Shown here: positions 1-4,445 of the stretch, piece after piece | How positions within the stretch are numbered: position 1 is the stretch's first letter | How the letters are laid out: each line of letters opens with the position of its first letter | DNA from: Bacteroidaceae bacterium | GTDB taxonomy: Bacteria; Bacteroidota; Bacteroidia; Bacteroidales; Barnesiellaceae_A | NCBI GenBank assembly: GCA_017561285.1 | Contig: JAFZDG010000099.1 | Location: forward strand, 1-9,506 | Length of the DNA stretch: 9,506 nucleotides | Direction of reading: 5' to 3' | Notes under the pieces: model-generated | Told to the model about the DNA's origin: nothing | The model's database searches: none | The model's input: the letters and a program-made list of their open reading frames with translations, nothing else | Translations under genes and position numbers: made by a program

Positions 1-18
1 CCTATCAATATCGATAGG
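1..18 (-). terminator. Possible hairpin downstream of the OmpA-like gene
   Basis: CCTATC at 1-6 pairs with GATAGG at 13-18 around a 6-base loop. It lies 54-71 bases past the stop codon of the minus-strand OmpA-like gene, where an intrinsic terminator would be expected. A T-run on the minus strand would fall outside the window, so terminator function cannot be confirmed. The stem is short and could be chance. Confidence 0.25.
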
Positions 19-71
19 AGCAATGAGACGATTATACGTTGTATGGTGTATCTGTTTTTATCTATCATCAT

Positions 72-728
72 CTATTTCTTAAACATAGCTTCTGCCGGGA
101 TAAGATATATCTCCAATCGGCGGTTCTTGGCACGTCCGTTTATGGTGTTATTGGCTGCTACAGGCTCATAGCTACCTGCTGCATATGGTACTACATACTC
201 TACACAGCCACCATTCTGTTCAAACCAATCGTACACAGCCGATACTCGGTCGGTTGTGAGAGCATAGTTGTAACTCTCATTACCGGTGTTGTCGCTGTGC
301 ATAATGAGTAGAATGTGGTAGTAATCGGGTGTACGCATACAGGGCAGTATCGAGCGCAATATTGCATCGGACGAGTGGAGGAGGGTAGTCTCGTTGGGTG
401 CAAACAGACGTGATGAAGCAATGGTGATATGTATTACTTCGTTGTTGCGTATCAGTTCTACATCCAATCCCTCTGTAGCCCTCAACCTTTTGGCCTCTGT
501 TTCTTGTATCTTTACCGCTTTGGCTTTTTGTTTTTTATCCAGCTCGGGTATTAGCAGGTTTTCGTCAACAGTCAGTTCGGGCAGATTGGGGTGTTCTTCG
601 ACCACCTTACTGCTGTCGTTGCGATTGAATAATTTTTCTATCCAATTGCCTGCAGCGTTGGTACTCAGTGGCATCAGTGAGCACCCAATTCCGACCAGAA
701 TCGTTATAAAGATATTACTTCTCTTCAT
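72..728 (-). CDS. OmpA C-terminal-domain envelope protein, probably peptidoglycan-binding
   Basis: This 218-residue protein has an N-terminal secretion signal (about residues 1-25, hydrophobic core ITILVGIGC, possible cut after TNA). A charged, Lys/Glu-rich helical linker follows (about 64-85), then an OmpA-like domain (about 97-212). The domain shows the family pattern HSDNTG (144-149), LTTDR (157-161) and NGRAKNRRLEIY (197-208). Asp146 and Arg161 are spaced exactly like the Asp/Arg pair of E. coli OmpA that contacts diaminopimelate in peptidoglycan, so wall binding is likely. There is no N-terminal beta-barrel, so it is a soluble or lipid-anchored periplasmic protein rather than a porin. 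Cys16 lies in a poor lipobox (GIGC), so lipidation is possible but unproven. It follows the small acidic gene by 6 bases and is probably co-transcribed with it. Confidence 0.88.
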   Translation of the reverse strand: MKRSNIFITILVGIGCSLMPLSTNAAGNWIEKLFNRNDSSKVVEEHPNLPELTVDENLLIPELDKKQKAKAVKIQETEAKRLRATEGLDVELIRNNEVIHITIASSRLFAPNETTLLHSSDAILRSILPCMRTPDYYHILLIMHSDNTGNESYNYALTTDRVSAVYDWFEQNGGCVEYVVPYAAGSYEPVAANNTINGRAKNRRLEIYLIPAEAMFKK

Positions 729-734
729 TCTTTA

Positions 735-1061
735 TTACTCCTCCCACATACCTAAATACTCCTCGTAGTCGAGTTCGCCGCGAACAAGAAATTCTATATC
801 CTCATCGGCATACTCGGCTTCGGTGTCTTTCTTGAGGCAAGTGCGAACAAACTCTATCAGATCATCAACATCCAACTCTACTTCATCGTTGTTATTCTCC
901 TCGAAGAAGCCTTTGTTCTCATAGTAGTCATATACTATGTCGCCGATGTAGATAATTTCGTTATCGCTATACTTATCTTGTATCTCTTGGGGTAGGCGTG
1001 GACGGATAAATTCTACTGCTTTGTCATCGTCAAATGAAAAGAAATCGTTGTTTTGGCTCAT
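735..1061 (-). CDS. Small acidic protein of unknown function
   Basis: This 108-residue protein has no signal peptide and no membrane segment, so it is probably cytoplasmic. It is extremely acidic: I count 34 Asp or Glu residues (about 31%) against about 9 Lys/Arg. The sequence looks mostly helical, with a motif around YIGDIVYDYYENKGFFEE (residues 38-55) and a second acidic helix around DIEFLVRGELDYEEY (88-102). I recall similar small acidic proteins (a FDDD..AVEFI..LP start followed by a D-hyphobic-YDYYE stretch) in Bacteroidales genomes, annotated as hypothetical. That is memory, not a search. It is the first gene of a two-gene unit with the OmpA-like gene, and its ATG is preceded by an A/T-rich leader. 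No function can be assigned. Confidence 0.8.
   Translation of the reverse strand: MSQNNDFFSFDDDKAVEFIRPRLPQEIQDKYSDNEIIYIGDIVYDYYENKGFFEENNNDEVELDVDDLIEFVRTCLKKDTEAEYADEDIEFLVRGELDYEEYLGMWEE
738..745 (-). promoter_or_regulatory. Purine-rich Shine-Dalgarno for the OmpA-like gene
   Basis: On the minus strand this reads GGGAGGAG. It lies inside the last codons of the upstream acidic gene, with GGAGG ending 11 bases before the ATG of the OmpA-like gene. Strong Shine-Dalgarno sites are uncommon in Bacteroidetes. The placement suggests that translation of the two genes is coupled, although the Glu-Glu codons alone could produce the motif by chance. Confidence 0.4.
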
Positions 1062-1119
1062 AATCGTATGTTTTAATATAAATAATGTGTATGGGGTATT
1101 ACTCCCTTATATTGCTGTG

Positions 1120-1151
1120 TAAAATTACAACTTGTTGATGAAAATAACAAA
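1120..1151 (-). promoter_or_regulatory. Putative Bacteroidetes promoter for the leftward acidic/OmpA unit
   Basis: Reading the minus strand, TTTG at 1151-1148 is separated by 20 bases from TAATTTTA at 1127-1120, which matches TAnnTTTG except at the last base. This leaves a leader of about 50-60 bases before the ATG at 1061. The region is very A/T-rich, so a chance match is possible. Confidence 0.4.
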
Positions 1152-1176
1152 AAACTCGAAAATTTTTGAGTTTTTT
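1149..1176. repeat. A/T-rich palindrome between the divergent promoters
   Basis: An A-run, then CTC (1155-1157), pairs with GAG (1168-1170) and a T-run. The centre is AAAATTTT between 1162 and 1163, with one G-T wobble. It overlaps the -33 regions of both divergent promoters, so it may be a protein-binding or DNA-bending site. With its trailing T-run it could also block read-through. Low sequence complexity limits confidence. Confidence 0.4.
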
Positions 1177-1207
1177 TTTGGAGATAATAAAAAGATTGCT
1201 ACCTTTG
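1177..1207 (+). promoter_or_regulatory. Bacteroidetes sigma promoter of the ABC/GntR/receptor operon
   Basis: TTTG at 1177-1180 and TACCTTTG at 1200-1207 are separated by 19 bases. This matches the Bacteroides primary-sigma consensus TTTG-N19/20-TAnnTTTG exactly. The start site should fall near 1212-1216, giving a leader of about 95 bases before the ATPase ATG at 1308. Confidence 0.8.
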
Positions 1208-1208
1208 C

Positions 1209-1232
1209 AGTGTACTATTAAACTAATACACC
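1209..1232. promoter_or_regulatory. Inverted-repeat operator candidate for the YtrA-type GntR regulator
   Basis: GTGTA at 1210-1214 is mirrored by TACAC at 1227-1231, and the inner TA at 1216-1217 is mirrored by TA at 1224-1225, giving GTGTANTA-N6-TANTACAC. The dyad begins two bases after the -7 element and covers the predicted transcription start, the classical place for a repressor. As I recall, the B. subtilis YtrA operator is AGTGTA-N13-TACACT. Here AGTGTA and TACACC are 12 bases apart. Autoregulation by the GntR protein at 2923-3297 is therefore an inference with good positional support. Confidence 0.6.
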
Positions 1233-1234
1233 AA

Positions 1235-1257
1235 AACACTGATACATTTTCGGTGTT
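1235..1257 (+). promoter_or_regulatory. Second dyad or leader hairpin
   Basis: AACACTG (1235-1241) pairs with CGGTGTT (1251-1257), six Watson-Crick pairs plus one G-U, around a 9-base loop. It lies in the 5' leader immediately after the operator candidate. It could be an RNA hairpin or a second, weaker binding site, since AACAC/GTGTT resembles the TACAC/GTGTA half-sites. Confidence 0.4.
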
Positions 1258-1307
1258 ATAATAAGAAGAGAAAAAAGAAAAAAATAAACCTATAAAGCAA
1301 AAGAATT

Positions 1308-2141
1308 ATGATGAAAGTAGAAGACATGGCATTCTCGTATCGTAGGAACGAGTATCTGCTTAACAAAGTTAACTTTGAAATTACTCCGGGAGGTGTATAT
1401 GGCCTCTTGGGTAAGAACGGTAGCGGCAAGTCTACATTGCTCTACCTGATGACGGGATTGATGTTCCCTCAAATTGGTTCGGTAACTATTAATGGTATCC
1501 CCTCACGCAAGCGCACCCCCGAGGTGTTGAGCAATATCTACCTCTTGCCCGAGGAGTTCGACTTGCCTGAGGTATCGGCCGATGTGTATGTAAAAAATAA
1601 TGCTCAGTTTTATCCCCGCTTCAATCGTGAGCAGTTTGACAATTATTTGCAAATCTTCGAATTGCCTGCCATCAAGAAACTCTCGCAATATTCGATGGGA
1701 CAGAAGAAGAAATTTATCGTGAGCTTTGCTCTTGCTACCAATGTGCCTCTGCTTTTTATGGACGAGCCTACCAACGGTATGGATATTCCTTCCAAAAGCC
1801 AATTCCGCAAGGTAATAGCACTGGGTATGAGCGATGAGCGCAGTATCATCATCTCTACTCACCAAGTGCGCGACTTAGAGAGTATGATAGATCGTGTGAT
1901 GGTCCTTCACGACAATACTATGATGCTCAACGAGAGTGTGCTGGAGATAGCTCGCAAACTTGAGTTTATTCATACCACCTCCAAAGACGATTTGCAAGGA
2001 TGTATCTACTCGACATTCACTCCCAATGGTTTTGTGGGTGTGCGTCCCAATGTCAATGACGTAGATACCACAGTCGATTTGGAAACCCTTTTCAACGCTG
2101 TTATAGCCAATCCTCTTTGCATTAAGCAATTATTTGTCTAA
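1308..2141 (+). CDS. ABC transporter ATP-binding protein (YtrB-like)
   Basis: This 277-residue protein would hydrolyse ATP on the cytoplasmic face to drive the permease encoded next. It has a complete nucleotide-binding domain: Walker A GKNGSGKST (35-43), signature YSMGQ (128-132), Walker B LLFMDEP (148-154), D-loop GMD (157-159) and H-loop His185 in STHQ. The usual Q-loop glutamine is replaced by glutamate in LLPEEF (79-84), and the signature is YSMGQ rather than LSGGQ. Residues 222-277 form a C-terminal extension outside the core. ATG codons occur at 1308 and 1311; either could serve, and an A/G-rich stretch lies upstream. It is the first gene of a cluster in which the permease follows 21 bases later and a YtrA-type GntR regulator comes third, an arrangement typical of YtrA-controlled exporters. 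Substrate unknown. Confidence 0.92.
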   Translation: MMKVEDMAFSYRRNEYLLNKVNFEITPGGVYGLLGKNGSGKSTLLYLMTGLMFPQIGSVTINGIPSRKRTPEVLSNIYLLPEEFDLPEVSADVYVKNNAQFYPRFNREQFDNYLQIFELPAIKKLSQYSMGQKKKFIVSFALATNVPLLFMDEPTNGMDIPSKSQFRKVIALGMSDERSIIISTHQVRDLESMIDRVMVLHDNTMMLNESVLEIARKLEFIHTTSKDDLQGCIYSTFTPNGFVGVRPNVNDVDTTVDLETLFNAVIANPLCIKQLFV

Positions 2142-2162
2142 TAATGTTTTAAAATAATAGTT

Positions 2163-2915
2163 ATGGAAAACCAAATATTCTCCCTCAACCGTTTTGGTGC
2201 ATATCTGATAAAGTATTTTTCGGAGTATCGCAGCCTCCGTCTGCAACTTCTCATTCTCACCGGTGTGTTCACTGCCTTGATGTGCATTACTGGTGGTGGC
2301 CTTTCGTTCTATGGCGTGATAGCCCCTGCGATGTTTATCTTTGCTATCGTGGCAGCTACACACTTGGGCGCAATGTTCAATCCTCGTGCCAATAAGATTA
2401 AGTTCCTGCTCACCCCTGTGTCGCAACTCGAAAAGCTCCTGGCCATCGTTGTTCATCTATACATCGTAGTTCCGGTGATGTTTGCTGTATCTATCTTTGT
2501 TGCGCAATATGCGGCTATGTTGCTTGTTGCACTCTTCTCCCTGTCGTTGCCACACTTCGAGTGGCCCTATGCCGACATCGATTTCGAAACATCGGCGTTG
2601 GGCTTGTATGTTCTCTCCTATGTGAGTAGCGTTGCCTTTTACCTGATGGGTACAACAATCTTTACCCGCCACACATTCCTCAAAACCACCGGACTGATGT
2701 TGATACTTAACTTTGTCTTTGGTGCGCTTATGTCGGTGGCAATAGGTATGCATGCTTTCAGTGTAGGTGCATTTACCCAATTCGAAAACTTTGAGTTGGT
2801 CAATAATGTAGGAGGAAACTTCCTTATTGTTATGTCGGTTGTGGTAACACTTCTCTACTTGGGTATTGCCTATATGCGTATAGCCGAGATGGAAGTAAAC
2901 GAAACTAAAAAATAG
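2163..2915 (+). CDS. ABC transporter membrane permease
   Basis: This 250-residue integral membrane protein is the likely partner of the ATPase just upstream. About six or seven hydrophobic segments are visible, at roughly 26-44, 48-68, 92-113, 115-130, 145-166, 175-198 and 219-238. Between the second and third is FLLTPVSQLEKLL (81-93), resembling the LP-x-S-xx-EK motif common in Bacteroidetes ABC-2-type permeases. No large periplasmic domain is present, so it does not resemble a MacB/FtsX-type mechanotransmission protein. The gene lies 21 bases after the ATPase and 7 bases before the regulator, so co-transcription is near certain. The transported substrate cannot be read from the sequence. 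Homodimerisation, or pairing with the single ATPase, is an inference from the presence of only one permease gene. Confidence 0.85.
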   Translation: MENQIFSLNRFGAYLIKYFSEYRSLRLQLLILTGVFTALMCITGGGLSFYGVIAPAMFIFAIVAATHLGAMFNPRANKIKFLLTPVSQLEKLLAIVVHLYIVVPVMFAVSIFVAQYAAMLLVALFSLSLPHFEWPYADIDFETSALGLYVLSYVSSVAFYLMGTTIFTRHTFLKTTGLMLILNFVFGALMSVAIGMHAFSVGAFTQFENFELVNNVGGNFLIVMSVVVTLLYLGIAYMRIAEMEVNETKK

Positions 2916-2922
2916 GTGCCTT

Positions 2923-3297
2923 ATGATATTTCGCGATAATCTTTCTATCTACTTGCAAATAGCCGAGCGCATTTGCGATGAGATACTCGAGAACAAATTT
3001 CCCCCCGGTGAGCGTATCCCTTCTATCAGAGAGTATGCTGCACTCGTTGAGGTCAATGCCAATACCGTTGTGCGCTCGTATGAGTGGTTGCAACAGCAAG
3101 AAATCATCTTCAATAAGCGAGGTATTGGATACCATGTGTCGCCCGAGGGTAAATATCGCATCAAGGAGATACGCCGCAAGCGTTTCTTCAGCGATGAGTT
3201 ACCTCTCTTCTTCAATCGTCTCTCTACCCTGGGTATATCGGTGGCTGAGATAGATGATCAATATGCCGAGTTCCTGGCCAATCAATCTAATAAATAA
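2923..3297 (+). CDS. GntR-family transcriptional regulator, YtrA type
   Basis: This is a 124-residue cytoplasmic DNA-binding protein. Residues 5-74 form a GntR winged helix-turn-helix: LSIYLQIAERICDEIL, then FPPGERIPSIREYAA (26-40), the recognition region VNANTVVRSYEWL (44-56), and a wing with RGIGYHV (66-72). The C-terminal part is only about 50 residues and appears helical, as in the YtrA subfamily. It lacks the large FadR or UTRA effector domains. It sits 7 bases after the permease, and AGGTG at 2914-2918 overlapping the permease stop may assist initiation. YtrA-type proteins usually repress the ABC operon that contains them and are relieved by an envelope-related signal. The dyad at 1209-1232 is the most likely target. 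The effector is unknown. Confidence 0.92.
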   Translation: MIFRDNLSIYLQIAERICDEILENKFPPGERIPSIREYAALVEVNANTVVRSYEWLQQQEIIFNKRGIGYHVSPEGKYRIKEIRRKRFFSDELPLFFNRLSTLGISVAEIDDQYAEFLANQSNK

Positions 3298-3320
3298 AAA
3301 ACATTTAAACACAGTTTGTT

Positions 3321-4388
3321 ATGAAACGTTCTACTATATTACTCATTACGCTTCTTGTTGTTGTTATCGTAGCTCCCATTATCTACATCAGTGTGGTAAT
3401 AAGTAAGCTGCCTTCTTTCAAAGATTGGGTTGTTGAGACTGTTGAAACACTCGATGCCGGTCAAGAAAATCTTTATGAATATAAAATGTTGGTAACTGCA
3501 TCGCAACCGGTCCCCGATTGCTATATGAACATTACCACTTATAAGGGTAAGGTCGATTCGCTCCATTCGGTCAATTTTGTAGCTCCTGCCGAGGGGGTAA
3601 AGGCCGAGTTGCGTGGAGACTCTATCATCGTCAATCTCGACAATCTCAAAAGTTTTGATGGCGATGGCTTGTTCCTCACTGTGGAATTGCCCGAAAATAA
3701 TAAGTTGAAAATAGACAATAGTGTCTCAACAGTCGATATACACTTCAATGGAGTAGATTTGGGTGCTGTATATGCCGCTACGTATGGCGATATTCTTGTC
3801 GATGATAGTAATATGGGGGCATTGATGACCGCCGAAAATGACAAGAAGAAGAGTATTCGCATATCCGACTCTAACATCGGTGCCGTAAAATTCTTTGGTA
3901 AAAGCACAACCCTTTATGTCGACAATAGCAATAACGGTGCGATGAGTATAGGGGGTACTTGCGATGCTATTACTCTTCGCGACTCGAGCATAGGTGTTGT
4001 CTCGTGGAACAATGAGTGTAATGATAAGGCCGTAATAGAAGATTGTGAGGTTACTATCAAGGTAAAAGAGAATGTGCTTGATGTCAACTACAATGAGCTT
4101 GTTGATGATGATAGTGCTACCATATATATTATTGGTGAAGACGGCGAGAAGATAAACATGACTTCAGGTAACTTCCAAATAGATACCAACGATGGTGAAC
4201 GTGTAGATATTTCGCCCGCCGGGTTACACGTTAAAAGCGATGATGGTGAAAAGGTAGATATATCGATAAACGGTGTGTATGTCGATGATGGCGAGACTAC
4301 CGTAAAGATAACTCCCACCGGTGTGGTCGTAAAGGAGAATGGCGAAGAGATTGTGAATGTTGGTGCCAATGGTGTACGAGTGAAATAA
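3321..4388 (+). CDS. Membrane-anchored periplasmic repeat protein, beta-solenoid-like
   Basis: This 355-residue protein begins with a positively charged start and one long hydrophobic segment (residues 5-28). There is no clear signal-peptidase site, so it is probably anchored in the inner membrane with the rest in the periplasm. Residues about 45-155 are beta-rich. Residues 157-240 contain ladder-like repeats (DDSNMGAL, SDSNIGAV, DNSNNGAM, RDSSIGVV) spaced by about 20 residues, as in right-handed beta-helices and the DUF4097/DUF2807 adhesin-like families. Residues 273-355 contain a second array of five 15-18-residue units built on DGE-x-VDI-xx-xG-V-x-V. I cannot name the family with certainty. 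It begins 23 bases after the GntR gene and is followed by the outer-membrane barrel gene, so a role linking the ABC module to the outer envelope is a guess. Confidence 0.8.
   Translation: MKRSTILLITLLVVVIVAPIIYISVVISKLPSFKDWVVETVETLDAGQENLYEYKMLVTASQPVPDCYMNITTYKGKVDSLHSVNFVAPAEGVKAELRGDSIIVNLDNLKSFDGDGLFLTVELPENNKLKIDNSVSTVDIHFNGVDLGAVYAATYGDILVDDSNMGALMTAENDKKKSIRISDSNIGAVKFFGKSTTLYVDNSNNGAMSIGGTCDAITLRDSSIGVVSWNNECNDKAVIEDCEVTIKVKENVLDVNYNELVDDDSATIYIIGEDGEKINMTSGNFQIDTNDGERVDISPAGLHVKSDDGEKVDISINGVYVDDGETTVKITPTGVVVKENGEEIVNVGANGVRVK
3789..4040 (+). repeat. Protein repeat array A (DSN-x-GA ladder)
   Basis: This encodes residues 157-240 of the repeat protein. Four units carry a D/N-S-N/S-x-G-A/V core (DDSNMGAL, SDSNIGAV, DNSNNGAM, RDSSIGVV), each preceded by a short alternating hydrophobic strand such as IRI, LYV or ITL. 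The regular stacking of Asn/Ser and Gly-Ala suggests a beta-helix with an asparagine/serine ladder. Codons differ between units, so the repeats are old rather than recent DNA duplications. Confidence 0.65.
4137..4385 (+). repeat. Protein repeat array B (DGE-x-V-x-I-xx-xG-V-x-V)
   Basis: This encodes residues 273-355, the C-terminal end. Five units begin at EDGEKINM, DGERVDIS, DGEKVDIS, GETTVKIT and GEEIVNVG. Each ends in a G-x-x-V segment (GLHVK, GVYVD, GVVVK, GVRVK; the first unit is GNFQI). The 15-18-residue period and alternating pattern fit short beta-hairpin or solenoid turns. The protein stops right after the fifth unit. Confidence 0.7.
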
Positions 4389-4445
4389 TGTAACAACATA
4401 AAATCGATAATAAAAGTTTATAGAAACACATATAAATAAATGGTT

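Noticed and set aside
39..311. A 90-codon plus-strand frame
   Set aside because: It is antisense to the end of the OmpA-domain gene, whose conserved motifs (HSDNTG, NGRAKNRR) lie in this segment on the minus strand. No promoter or family resemblance supports it.
4389..4445. A separate promoter for the receptor gene
   Set aside because: No TAnnTTTG with a suitable TTTG was found in this A/T-rich gap and there is no terminator before it, so operon transcription is the simpler reading.
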